Part shown: positions 8,470 through 16,566 of the stretch, piece by piece
Layout of the letters: each line of letters begins with the position of its first letter
Position numbering within the stretch: position 1 is the stretch's first letter
Origin: Microbacterium sp. YJN-G
Lineage (GTDB): Bacteria > Actinomycetota > Actinomycetes > Actinomycetales > Microbacteriaceae
Assembly (NCBI RefSeq): GCF_015040615.1
Contig: NZ_CP060402.1
Span: 930,001 to 994,000 of the forward strand
DNA: 64,000 nucleotides
Reading direction: 5' to 3'
Program-made: the position numbers and the translations under genes
Notes under the pieces: model-generated
What the model was told of the DNA's origin: nothing
Seen by the model: the letters and a program-made list of their open reading frames with translations, nothing else
The model's database searches: none

Positions 8470-9107
8470 CGCGAGCCTCCTTCCGGAGCAGTGCGGAACG
8501 CAAGCAGGCGCTCCACGTGACGGGCGAGGATGTCGGTCTCGAGGTTGACGACGTCACCGGGCTGAAGCGCACCGAGGATGGTCACCTCGAGGGTCTCGGG
8601 GATCAGCGACACCTCGAACCAGTGCCCGGCATCCGTGTCGCCGCCGGCGGGGGCGCTGACGGCGCTGACGGTCAGCGAGGTGCCGGCGACGCTGATCGAT
8701 CCCTTGTCGACGACGAGCGGGGCGAGCTCGGCGGGCAGGCTGAAGCGCAGCACGCGCCACTGCGCACCCGGCCGCACCTCGATCACCGTGCCGACGCCGT
8801 CGACGTGCCCCTGCACGATGTGCCCGCCCAGGCGGGCGCCGACCGGCATCGCCTTCTCGATGTTGACGCGCGTGCCCACCTCGACCGCGCCGAGGGCGGA
8901 GACGTCGAGGGTCTGCTTCATGACATCGGCGTCGAACGTGTCGGCGGTGGAGGCCACCACGGTCAGGCAGACGCCGCTGACGGCGATGGACTCGCCGTGC
9001 ACGGCGTCGGATGCCGCGTGCGGGGCGCGCACGGTGAGGCGCCAGCCGTCTCCGGAGGGCGTGATCGCGGCGATCTCGCCGATCTCCTCGATGATTCCGG
9101 TGAACAT
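8466..9107 (-). CDS. ribE: Riboflavin synthase, alpha chain
   Basis: Dismutates two lumazine molecules to riboflavin and the pyrimidine precursor. The 213 residues contain the two internally repeated lumazine-binding barrels: the first begins MFTGIIEEIGEI with SIAVSGVCLTVV, the second follows GGHIVQGHVDGVGTV with SISVAGTSLTVS. The start ATG at 9107 overlaps the last base of the ribD stop (TGATG). The end overlaps ribBA (ATGA). Homotrimer in the cytoplasm is the family norm. Confidence 0.97.
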   Translation of the reverse strand: MFTGIIEEIGEIAAITPSGDGWRLTVRAPHAASDAVHGESIAVSGVCLTVVASTADTFDADVMKQTLDVSALGAVEVGTRVNIEKAMPVGARLGGHIVQGHVDGVGTVIEVRPGAQWRVLRFSLPAELAPLVVDKGSISVAGTSLTVSAVSAPAGGDTDAGHWFEVSLIPETLEVTILGALQPGDVVNLETDILARHVERLLAFRTAPEGGSR

Positions 9108-10135
9108 CAGCTTCCTTCCGGTTCGGAGGTGACGTGGGCGACGACGAGCAGGTCGTCGCCGAGCGGCAACCACTGGTCGACGGTGAGACGTCGAGCCTGT
9201 GCGATGGTGCCCACGCCGATGTCGGTCAGCGCCAGGCGCCGGCCGCCGATCAGCACGGGGGCGAGGTAGGTGAGCACGGTGTCGGCAAGACCCGCGGCGA
9301 CGAACGCGCTGGCGAGGGTCGGACCGCCCTCGACGAACACGCGCTGCACGCCGCGGTCGTGCAGATCCGCCAGCACGGCGGTGAGGTCGCGGGTGTCGTA
9401 GAACAGCGGGGGATGCGGATGCCGTCGCACGGCGGCATCCTGCGGTGTCGGACGCGAGCCGATGATGACGGGAACGGGCTGGTGGGGCAGAAGCGCGTCG
9501 CCGTCGCGCGCGGTGAGCGCCGGGTCGTCGGCGAGCACCGTGCCGGTGCCGGCGACGATCGCGTCGGCCTCGGCGCGACGGCGGTGCACATCGGCGCGGG
9601 CGACCGGCCCGGTGATCCACTGGCTGGTGCCGTCGGATGCCGCGGCACGGCCGTCCAGGCTCTGCGCCCACTTCACGGTGACGTGCGGGCGGCCCAGCCG
9701 CTGCACGGTCAGCCAGTCGGCGATGAGGGCGTGCGCGGCATCCGCCTGCTCGCCCGCGACCACGTCGACTCCCGCGGCGCGCATCCGGTCGGCTCCGCCG
9801 CTCGATGCGTCACCCGGGTCGTCGAGCGCGTAGACGACGCGGGCGACACCGGCGTCGATGAGTGCCTGCGCGCACGGGCCGGTGCGGCCGGTGTGGTTGC
9901 AGGGCTCGAGCGTCACGACGGCGGTCGCGCCGCGGGCGGCGCCGGGCGCGAGCTGCGAGAGCGCATCGACCTCGGCGTGCGCGGTGCCGGCACCGCGGTG
10001 CCAGCCCTCGGCGATCACGTCGCCGGCGGGGGATAGGATCACGGCGCCCACCTGCGGGTTCACTCCGCGGGGACCCTTCGCGGCCAGCGCGAGGGCGCGG
10101 CTCATCGCGTCGCGTTCCGCGTCTGTGACTGCCAT
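9107..10135 (-). CDS. ribD: Bifunctional riboflavin deaminase/reductase
   Basis: Deaminates and then reduces the pyrimidine product of GTP cyclohydrolase II. The N-terminal deaminase domain has the zinc motif THAEVDAL and LEPCNHTGRTGPCAQAL; the C-terminal reductase domain (from about 150) has VTVKWAQSLDGR, VFVEGGPTLASAFV and LIGG. I start at ATG 10135 (MAVTDAERD), giving 342 residues; AGAGAGAC precedes it, and in-frame codons further upstream encode an arginine-rich stretch that belongs to the leader. First gene of the riboflavin operon, behind an FMN riboswitch. Confidence 0.95.
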   Translation of the reverse strand: MAVTDAERDAMSRALALAAKGPRGVNPQVGAVILSPAGDVIAEGWHRGAGTAHAEVDALSQLAPGAARGATAVVTLEPCNHTGRTGPCAQALIDAGVARVVYALDDPGDASSGGADRMRAAGVDVVAGEQADAAHALIADWLTVQRLGRPHVTVKWAQSLDGRAAASDGTSQWITGPVARADVHRRRAEADAIVAGTGTVLADDPALTARDGDALLPHQPVPVIIGSRPTPQDAAVRRHPHPPLFYDTRDLTAVLADLHDRGVQRVFVEGGPTLASAFVAAGLADTVLTYLAPVLIGGRRLALTDIGVGTIAQARRLTVDQWLPLGDDLLVVAHVTSEPEGS

Positions 10136-10163
10136 CGGTCGTCTCTCTCTGGATAACCGGGGC

Positions 10164-10196
10164 CGGCAGCGCACGCGTTCGCGTCGCCCGTGCTGC
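10164..10196 (-). promoter_or_regulatory. ribD: Hairpin in the riboswitch expression platform
   Basis: GGCAGC and GCTGCC bracket an inner CGCG-TT-CGCG palindrome between the aptamer and the ribD start. With no U-tract after it, it looks more like a structure controlling ribosome access or Rho-dependent stop than an intrinsic terminator. Confidence 0.5.
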
Positions 10197-10199
10197 CTC

Positions 10200-10322
10200 T
10201 CCTCCGGACTAGCGAGTATTCACTCGCATCACCGTCGGTTCCGGATTTCCACCGGATCGGCGCCTGTCGCCAGGCGTTCGCGGACTGTCACCGCCGGTTC
10301 GGATTCTCACCGACCCCGGAGC
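10200..10322 (-). promoter_or_regulatory. FMN riboswitch (RFN element)
   Basis: Read on the minus strand the sequence has the conserved RFN elements in order: GGGGTCGGTGAGAATCCG, AACCGGCGGTGACAGTCCGC, GATCCGGTGGAAATCCGG, AACCGACGGTGA and the closing AGTCCGGA. The P1 helix forms between CTCCGG (about 10321-10316) and CCGGAG (about 10208-10203). The aptamer binds flavin mononucleotide and represses flavin genes. It lies about 65 bases before ribD, so it should control ribD-ribE-ribBA-ribH. Confidence 0.95.
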
Positions 10323-10336
10323 ACGTTGATGCTCTG

Positions 10337-10342
10337 AGTGTA
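10337..10342 (-). promoter_or_regulatory. -10 box TACACT of the riboflavin operon
   Basis: TACACT on the minus strand lies about 15 bases before the RFN element, the right place to start the riboswitch transcript. No clear -35 box is seen. Confidence 0.5.
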
Positions 10343-10383
10343 GTCAACATGCCATCCGGGGATTCATTCCCGCTGATACATGT

Positions 10384-11247
10384 TCATTTCAGCAGCCGGG
10401 ACAGCCGGCGGTCCGCGAGGATCTTCCCGCCGGTCTGGCAGGTGGGGCAGTACTCCAGGCTGCGGTCGGCGAAGAACACGCTGCGCACCGTGTCGCCGCA
10501 CACCGGACACGCCTCGCCACGACGGGCGTGCACCCGGAAGCCGGCGCGCTTGGCATCCTTGAGCTCCGCCGGCGGACGGCCGGCGGCCTCGGCGATCGCC
10601 TCGTGCAATGTCTCCTGCATCGCGGCGTAGAGCCGGTCGATATCGTCGTCGCCGAGGTTCGCGGCCGGGGCGTACGGTGACATCCTCGCCGCGTGCAGGA
10701 TCTCGTCGCTGTAGGCGTTGCCGATGCCGGCGATGAGTCCCTGATCCCTCAGCAGTCCCTTGATCTGGGTGCGCCGCCCGGCGAGCAGCGCGGCGAAGGC
10801 GTCGCGTGTGAAGGCGGGATCGAGCGGATCGGGGCCGAGCCGGGCGATGCCGGGCACGTCCTGCGGGTCGCGCACCACATACACGGCGAGCGACTTCTTG
10901 GTGCCCGCCTCGGTCAGATCGAATCCGCGGCCGTCGTCGAAGGCCACGCGCAGCGCGATCGGCGACCTGCCCGGCTTGATCAGCGTCTTGGGCAGCTCGT
11001 CGTGCCAGCGCAGCCAGCCGGCCTTCGCGAGGTGGAAGACCAGATGCAGGTCATCGCCGAGCGCGAGGTCGATGAACTTGCCGTGGCGTGCGGTGCCGGT
11101 GATCACGGCATCCTGCAGCGCCGTCACCGGCGGATCGAACGTCTTCAGCGCCGCGATGGCGGCCACGGTGACGCGCGTGACCGTCCGCCCCACGGCGCGC
11201 TCGCCGAGGAACCCGACCAGTCCCTGCACCTCCGGCATCTCGGGCAT
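10384..11247 (-). CDS. Fpg/Nei-family DNA glycosylase
   Basis: Base-excision repair enzyme of 287 residues that removes oxidised bases and cuts at the abasic site. After Met removal the N-terminus is Pro-Glu (PEMPEVQGL), the catalytic proline of the family; the conserved lysine is in ARHGKFIDL. The helix-two-turn-helix region reads KGLLRDQGLIAGIGNAYSDEIL, and a C-terminal zinc finger has CPVCG and CPTCQ. Which lesion it prefers (8-oxoguanine or oxidised pyrimidines) is not evident. It has a leaderless-type -10 box. Confidence 0.92.
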   Translation of the reverse strand: MPEMPEVQGLVGFLGERAVGRTVTRVTVAAIAALKTFDPPVTALQDAVITGTARHGKFIDLALGDDLHLVFHLAKAGWLRWHDELPKTLIKPGRSPIALRVAFDDGRGFDLTEAGTKKSLAVYVVRDPQDVPGIARLGPDPLDPAFTRDAFAALLAGRRTQIKGLLRDQGLIAGIGNAYSDEILHAARMSPYAPAANLGDDDIDRLYAAMQETLHEAIAEAAGRPPAELKDAKRAGFRVHARRGEACPVCGDTVRSVFFADRSLEYCPTCQTGGKILADRRLSRLLK

Positions 11248-11253
11248 GGTGCC

Positions 11254-11259
11254 ATCCTG
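11254..11259 (-). promoter_or_regulatory. Leaderless -10 box CAGGAT (Fpg/Nei gene)
   Basis: CAGGAT on the minus strand, then 6 bases (GGCACC), then the ATG at 11247. Confidence 0.5.
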
Positions 11260-11337
11260 TCACGCGCATCCGACGCGGCCCAGGGGCGACCGGATCTCGG
11301 GGCCCCGAGCCCACTGCCCGGCCGGCAGCGGACGAGC

Positions 11338-11901
11338 TCAGAGCACCGGCCACTCCACCGGCGTGCGGTCGTCGGTCGCCAGCAGCCCGGCGATCCAGCC
11401 GTCGTCGCGTCCGTGCGGGCCTGCCAGCCCCTGCCGCAGCATCCCCTCGTACCGGAAGCCGAGGCTGCGGGCGGTGCGAGCCGAGGGGACGTTGCCGGCC
11501 ACGGCGCGCCACGACAGACGGACCGCGCCCAGCTCGTCGAAGGCGAAGTCGACGACGGCCCGTGCCGCCTCGCCGATCACACCCTGACCGCGGAACGACG
11601 CCACGCCCCAATAGCCGATCTCGGCCTCGCCGCCGCTCGGGTGCGCCGTGATCCGGTGCAGGCCGATCATGCCGGCGAGTTCCCCGTCCAGGCGGACGGC
11701 CCAGACCGACTCCACACCCTCCGCCCACGACTGCGTGACCTTCTCGACGAAGTCGACGGCGTGCTGACGCGAGTACGGGCTGGGCACCGTGGTCCAGCGC
11801 GAGACCTCGGGATCCTGGCAGGCGGCGGTGATCGCGTCGATGTCGGCCCCGGTGGGGATGCTGAGGACGAGTCGTTCTGTGCGCAGGGTCACCGGTTCCA
11901 T
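11338..11901 (-). CDS. GNAT-family N-acetyltransferase (RimJ/RimL-like)
   Basis: A 187-residue GNAT acyltransferase using acetyl-CoA. The order of motifs matches RimJ/RimL relatives: TERLVLSIPTGADIDAI at the start, WAVRLDGELAGMIGLHRI (beta 2-4), AEIGYWGVASFRGQGVIGEA (acetyl-CoA loop with RGQGVIGEA in place of QRGxGIGT) and NVPSARTARSLGFRYEG. RimJ/RimL acetylate ribosomal proteins, but many relatives modify antibiotics or small molecules, so the substrate is not assigned. A leaderless -10 box precedes it. Confidence 0.85.
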   Translation of the reverse strand: MEPVTLRTERLVLSIPTGADIDAITAACQDPEVSRWTTVPSPYSRQHAVDFVEKVTQSWAEGVESVWAVRLDGELAGMIGLHRITAHPSGGEAEIGYWGVASFRGQGVIGEAARAVVDFAFDELGAVRLSWRAVAGNVPSARTARSLGFRYEGMLRQGLAGPHGRDDGWIAGLLATDDRTPVEWPVL

Positions 11902-11907
11902 CGCGCC

Positions 11908-11913
11908 AGAGTA
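11908..11913 (-). promoter_or_regulatory. Leaderless -10 box TACTCT (acetyltransferase)
   Basis: TACTCT on the minus strand, 6 bases, then ATG at 11901. Confidence 0.6.
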
Positions 11914-11962
11914 CCGGTCGCCGGGCGTCCCGGGAGCCGGGAGGCGGCGCAGGGCGCGCCGG

Positions 11963-11968
11963 TAGACT
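11963..11968 (+). promoter_or_regulatory. -10 box TAGACT upstream of the EamA-like gene
   Basis: TAGACT lies 86 bases before the GTG start at 12055 and predicts a leader containing the three tandem copies at 11992-12044. Confidence 0.45.
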
Positions 11969-11991
11969 CGGGAGGGCGAGCGATCGCCGTC

Positions 11992-12044
11992 GCCGCACGG
12001 TCATCGAGAGCCGCACGGTCATCAAAGCCGCACGGTCATCGAAA
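11992..12044 (+). repeat. Three tandem 17-18-bp repeats in a 5' leader
   Basis: GCCGCACGGTCATCGAGA, GCCGCACGGTCATCAAA and GCCGCACGGTCATCGAAA follow each other directly at 11992, 12010 and 12027, ending at the ribosome site of the next gene. Confidence 0.85.
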
Positions 12045-12054
12045 GGGGACGGCA

Positions 12055-12930
12055 GTGGTCGAGTCGCGGTCCTCTCCGCGTGGCGTGGTGTTCTCGCTGC
12101 TGGCCTCGGCGATCTTCGCCGGCATGTTCTACGTCGCGTCGCTGGTCACCTCCTCGGCCGACGTCGTCTTCGCCGCGCGCGTGCTGCTCACCCTGCTCTG
12201 CTACGCCGCTGCGCTCGCTCATCCGGCGGCGCGGCGCGAGGTCATCATGCTCTGGCGCCGTTTGCGCTCGCGATGGTGGATGCCGCTGCTCGGCCTGCTG
12301 CTGACGGCCATCGCCGGAGTGCAGCTGTGGCTGTTCATGTGGGCGCCCATGCACGGACACGGCCTCGACGCCGCACTGGGCTTCCTGCTGCTGCCGATCT
12401 CGCTCGTGCTCGCCGGGCGCTTCCTGATGAAGGCGCACGTCAGCCGGATGCAGTGGCTGGTGATGAGCCTGGCGGCGGTGGCCGTCGCGGTGAAGCTCAT
12501 CGGCACCCCCGAGCTGTCGGGGGTGACGCTGATGATCTGCGGTCCGTACGCACTGTACTTCGTGCTGCGGCAGCGATTCGGCCTCGACGGGCCGATGGTC
12601 TTCGGGCTCGACATGGCGCTGCTCGCGCCGTTCGCCGTCCTCGCCCTCACCGCGTCCCCCATCGAGCCCTCGGTGCTCGAGTACACCGTCCTCGCCGCGA
12701 TCGGCCTCGGCAGTGCCGCGGCCATGACGTTCTACCTCGGTGCCTCGTCGCTGCTGTCGATGCCGGTCTTCGGGCTGCTCGGCTACGTCGAGCCGGTGCT
12801 GCTGGTCAGCGTCGCCCTGCTGCTGGGGGAGCGGATGCAGGGGGCGGACGCACTGGTCTACGGCATCCTCGCCGTGGCGCTGAGCATCCTCGCCGTCGAC
12901 GGCTTCCGCCGCGCGCGGCGAACACGCTGA
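12055..12930 (+). CDS. EamA/RarD-like permease
   Basis: A 291-residue integral membrane protein with about ten hydrophobic helices, of the drug/metabolite transporter superfamily. GVVFSLLASAIFAGMFYVAS and the region LGLLLTAIAGVQLWLFMWAP resemble RarD-type proteins. The start is GTG 12055 with AAAGGGG 7 bases upstream. The open frame continues far 5', but without membrane segments. Transport direction and substrate are unknown. It reads toward mfd, which has its own promoter 12 bases before its start. Confidence 0.82.
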   Translation: MVESRSSPRGVVFSLLASAIFAGMFYVASLVTSSADVVFAARVLLTLLCYAAALAHPAARREVIMLWRRLRSRWWMPLLGLLLTAIAGVQLWLFMWAPMHGHGLDAALGFLLLPISLVLAGRFLMKAHVSRMQWLVMSLAAVAVAVKLIGTPELSGVTLMICGPYALYFVLRQRFGLDGPMVFGLDMALLAPFAVLALTASPIEPSVLEYTVLAAIGLGSAAAMTFYLGASSLLSMPVFGLLGYVEPVLLVSVALLLGERMQGADALVYGILAVALSILAVDGFRRARRTR

Positions 12931-12971
12931 TCGGGAGGCGGAACCCCCGGCCGTGATGTCGGACCGGCAAG

Positions 12972-12977
12972 TAGACT
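12972..12977 (+). promoter_or_regulatory. mfd: Leaderless -10 box TAGACT (mfd)
   Basis: TAGACT, 6 bases, then GTG at 12984. There is no ribosome site. Confidence 0.7.
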
Positions 12978-12983
12978 CGTCCG

Positions 12984-15900
12984 GTGACTGTTCCGGGGAT
13001 TCTGCGTGCCTTGGAAGAGGCGAACCTGTACCGCGACGCCCTCACCTGGGCCCGCACCGATGCCGAGATCTCCGTGGTCGACGGGCTGGACGCCCCGGTC
13101 ATCGCCGGGCTCCTGGGCAAGCGCGCACAGGCCGGCCTTCCGGCATCCGCCCTCGTCGTGACGCCCACGGGCCGTCGCGCCGAGTCGGTCGCCGCCGCGC
13201 TCGGGTCGTATCTGGCGGATGCCGAGGTGCTGACCTTCCCCGCCTGGGAGACGCTTCCGCACGAGCGGCTGAGCCCGAGCCCCGACACGGTCGGCCACCG
13301 TCTGGAGACCCTGCGGCGCATCACGACGTGGACGGGTGAGAAGCCGCTGGTCGTCGTCGCCTCGGTGCGTGCGGCCCTGCAGCCGCTGGCCGCCAACCTC
13401 GGCGCCGCCGCCCCTCTCGAGCTGCGCATCGGAGGTCGCGGCATCGAGCTGGAGGAGGCCGTCGAGCGGCTCGTCGAGCGCGCCTACTCGCGGGTGGACA
13501 TGGTGTCGCGCCGCGGCGAGTTCGCCGTGCGCGGCGGCATCCTCGATGTCTTCCCGCCGACCGCCGACCACCCGCTGCGGGTGGAGTTCTTCGGCGACGA
13601 GGTCGATCAGATCCGCGCATTCTCGGTCGCCGACCAGCGCTCGCTGCCGGGCGATGTCGCCTCGGTCGAGCTGCCCGCCAGCCGGGAGCTGCTGCTCACC
13701 CCCGAGGTCCGCGAGCGGGCGGGCGGGCTGGTGGGCAAGTTCCCGGCCATCTCGGGGATGCTGGAGAAGATGGCCGAGGGCATACCGGTCGAGGGCATGG
13801 AATCGCTGCTCCCGGCGGTGGCCGGCCCCCTCGTGACCCTCGCCGACTACCTGCCTGCCGGCTCGGCCACGGCGATCGTCGACCCCGAGCGGGCGAGCAC
13901 CCGCGCGCAGAACCTCGGCGAGACCAACCGCGAGTTCCTGGATGCCGCCTGGAGCGCGGCGACCTCGGGCGCCTCGGCGCCCATCGACCTGGGTGCCGGC
14001 GACTTCATCTCGATCGGCCGGCTGCGCGAGATCGTGCGCGACCGAGACGGGGTCTGGTGGCGGCTGAGCACCTTCGCGACCGACGATGCGGATGCCGCGA
14101 ACCTCGACTCGTCGATCATCCCCTCGTTCCACGGCAACGTCGACGGGGCGATCTCGTTCGTCGAGGCACGCCTGGGTGAAGGGTGGCGGGTCGTCGTCAT
14201 CGCATCCGGCCAGGGTCTCGTCGAGCGCGCCCGCGACGTGCTCAGCGACCGCGGACTCGCGGCCCGCGTCGTCGGCGATCTCGTCGCCGCACCGGAGGGC
14301 GGCGTCGCGACGCTGGTGGCGGGCGCGGTGGAGTCGGGCTTCCAGGTGCCCGATGCGAAGCTCGCCGTGCTCACCGACAACGAGTTCTACGGGCGCACCA
14401 TCGGCGGCGACCAGCGGGTCGTGAAGAAGCTCGCCTCGCGCCGGCGGAACGTGGTCGACCCGCTGCAGCTGAAGCAGGGCGACCACGTCGTGCACACCAC
14501 TCACGGCATCGGGCGGTTCGTCGAGATGACCAAGCGCGAGGTGTCGACCGGCGGGCGCAACGCCACCAAGTCGACCCGCGAGTACCTGGTGCTGGAGTAC
14601 GCGCCGTCCAAGCGCGGCTACCCGGGCGACAAGCTGTTCGTGCCCACCGATCAGCTCGACCTGCTCTCGAAGTACGTCGGCGGCGAGGCGCCGGTGCTGT
14701 CGAAGATGGGCGGCAGCGACTGGGCTGCGGCCAAGGGCAAGGCGCGCAAGGCGGTGCGCGACATCGCCGTCGAGCTGGTGAAGCTGTACTCGGCGCGCAT
14801 GAGCGCCAGGGGGCACGCCTTCGGGCCCGACACACCCTGGCAGCGCGAGCTGGAGGAGGCGTTCCCGTTCGCCGAGACGCACGACCAGCTGCAGACCATC
14901 GACGAGATCAAGGCCGACATGGAGCGGCCGATCCCCATGGACCGGCTGCTCTCGGGCGACGTCGGCTTCGGCAAGACCGAGGTGGCCGTGCGCGCCGCGT
15001 TCAAGGCCATCCAGGACGGCAAGCAGGTCGCGATGCTCGTGCCGACCACGCTGCTGGTCAAGCAGCACCTCGAGACCTTCACCGAGCGCTTCGCCGGATT
15101 CCCCGTCAAGGTGCGGCCCCTCTCGCGGTTCCAGACCGACAAGGAGGCCAAGCTCACCCTGCAGGGGCTGCTGGACGGCTCGGTCGACATGGTCATCGGC
15201 ACGCACCGCGTGCTCACCGACCAGGTGATGTTCAAGGACCTGGGCCTGATGATCATCGACGAGGAGCAGCGCTTCGGCGTGGAGCACAAGGACGCACTCA
15301 AGAAGATGAAGACCAACGTCGACATCCTCGCGATGAGCGCCACCCCGATCCCGCGCACGCTCGAGATGGCGGTCACCGGCATCCGCGAGATGTCGACGCT
15401 GCAGACTCCGCCCGAGGACCGGCATCCGATCCTGTCGTTCGTCGGCCCCCGCAGCGACAAGCAGATCGCCGCGGCGATCCGCCGCGAGATCCTGCGCGAG
15501 GGGCAGGTGTTCTTCGTGCACAACCGGGTGCAGTCGATCCAGCGGGTCGCCTCAGAGCTCGCCGAGCTCGTTCCCGAGGCGCGCATCGCCGTCGCGCACG
15601 GCCGGATGGGCGAGCACCAGCTCGAGCAGGTCGTCGACGACTTCTGGGAGCGCAAGTACGACGTGCTCGTGTCGACGACGATCATCGAGACCGGTCTGGA
15701 CATCTCGAACGCCAACACGATCATCATCGACAAGGCCGACAAGTACGGGCTGTCGCAGCTGCACCAGCTGCGCGGACGCGTGGGCCGCGGGCGCGAGAGG
15801 GCGTACGCGTACTTCCTCTACGACGACGCCAAGCCGCTGTCCGAGACCGCCGCCGACCGGCTGCAGACCATCGCCGTGAACAACGACCTCGGCTCGGGCA

Positions 15901-16514
15901 TGCAGGTGGCGCTGAAGGACCTCGAGCTGCGCGGCGCGGGCAACCTGCTCGGAGCCGAGCAGGCCGGGCACATCGCCGGCGTCGGCTTCGACCTGTACCT
16001 GCGCATGATCGGCGAGGCCGTGGCCACCTTCCGCGGCGAGGAGACCGAGACCGGTGCCGAGCTGCGGATGGAGCTGCCGGTCGAGGCGCGCATCCCCGAG
16101 CACTACATCGACAGCGAACGACTGCGGCTGGAGGCGTACCAGAAACTGTCATCCGCGGCGACCGCGACCGCCCCCGACGACGCGATCGATCTCGTCGCCG
16201 AGGAGCTCATCGACCGCTACGGCGCGCTGCCCGAGGAGGTCGAGACGCTCGTCACGGTCGCCCGCCTGCGGCGTCGCGCCGCCCGCGCCGGTCTCACCGA
16301 CGTCGTGGCGATGGGGTCGAACCTGCGGGTCGCCCCGGCGCGCTTCGAGGACTCGATGAAGATCCGGCTGCAGCGGCTCTACCCGAAGGCCAAGCTCGTC
16401 GGCGGGGGAGAGGCGCTGGTCGTGCCGATGCCCGGTCCCGACGGTCCCGCGCTGATCGAGTGGGTCGGCAACCTCTTCACCGCGATGTTCCCGGAACCCG
16501 TCAAGGCGGGCTGA
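12984..16514 (+). CDS. mfd: Transcription-repair coupling factor Mfd
   Basis: Removes RNA polymerase stalled at DNA lesions and recruits UvrA. The 1176 residues match the family. The N-terminal third is the UvrB-like region (AEVLTFPAWETLPHERLSPS). The RNA-polymerase-binding module lies near residue 500-570 (QLKQGDHVVHTTHGIGRFVE). The RecG-like translocase has Walker A GDVGFGKTEVA at about 657, the DEEQRFG box at about 758, AMSATPIPRTLEM and the C-terminal helicase motif QLRGRVGRG. The start GTG 12984 follows a leaderless -10 box. It is the first member here of the actinobacterial mfd-mazG-eno order. Confidence 0.98.
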   Translation: MTVPGILRALEEANLYRDALTWARTDAEISVVDGLDAPVIAGLLGKRAQAGLPASALVVTPTGRRAESVAAALGSYLADAEVLTFPAWETLPHERLSPSPDTVGHRLETLRRITTWTGEKPLVVVASVRAALQPLAANLGAAAPLELRIGGRGIELEEAVERLVERAYSRVDMVSRRGEFAVRGGILDVFPPTADHPLRVEFFGDEVDQIRAFSVADQRSLPGDVASVELPASRELLLTPEVRERAGGLVGKFPAISGMLEKMAEGIPVEGMESLLPAVAGPLVTLADYLPAGSATAIVDPERASTRAQNLGETNREFLDAAWSAATSGASAPIDLGAGDFISIGRLREIVRDRDGVWWRLSTFATDDADAANLDSSIIPSFHGNVDGAISFVEARLGEGWRVVVIASGQGLVERARDVLSDRGLAARVVGDLVAAPEGGVATLVAGAVESGFQVPDAKLAVLTDNEFYGRTIGGDQRVVKKLASRRRNVVDPLQLKQGDHVVHTTHGIGRFVEMTKREVSTGGRNATKSTREYLVLEYAPSKRGYPGDKLFVPTDQLDLLSKYVGGEAPVLSKMGGSDWAAAKGKARKAVRDIAVELVKLYSARMSARGHAFGPDTPWQRELEEAFPFAETHDQLQTIDEIKADMERPIPMDRLLSGDVGFGKTEVAVRAAFKAIQDGKQVAMLVPTTLLVKQHLETFTERFAGFPVKVRPLSRFQTDKEAKLTLQGLLDGSVDMVIGTHRVLTDQVMFKDLGLMIIDEEQRFGVEHKDALKKMKTNVDILAMSATPIPRTLEMAVTGIREMSTLQTPPEDRHPILSFVGPRSDKQIAAAIRREILREGQVFFVHNRVQSIQRVASELAELVPEARIAVAHGRMGEHQLEQVVDDFWERKYDVLVSTTIIETGLDISNANTIIIDKADKYGLSQLHQLRGRVGRGRERAYAYFLYDDAKPLSETAADRLQTIAVNNDLGSGMQVALKDLELRGAGNLLGAEQAGHIAGVGFDLYLRMIGEAVATFRGEETETGAELRMELPVEARIPEHYIDSERLRLEAYQKLSSAATATAPDDAIDLVAEELIDRYGALPEEVETLVTVARLRRRAARAGLTDVVAMGSNLRVAPARFEDSMKIRLQRLYPKAKLVGGGEALVVPMPGPDGPALIEWVGNLFTAMFPEPVKAG

Positions 16515-16554
16515 GCCGGCGACGGCTCGCGGCCGCCGACATCGCCGCCGCTGC

Positions 16555-16560
16555 TATTTT
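16555..16560 (+). promoter_or_regulatory. Leaderless -10 box TATTTT (alpha/beta hydrolase)
   Basis: TATTTT, 6 bases (CAGAGA), then ATG at 16567. Confidence 0.6.
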
Positions 16561-16566
16561 CAGAGA

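Noticed and set aside
10136..10174. Longer RibD start
   Set aside because: The extra residues are arginine-rich and come from the riboswitch platform.
12858..15521. 887-codon open frame antisense to mfd
   Set aside because: Same cause: stop codons are rare opposite GC-rich codons. No domain, ribosome site or promoter.
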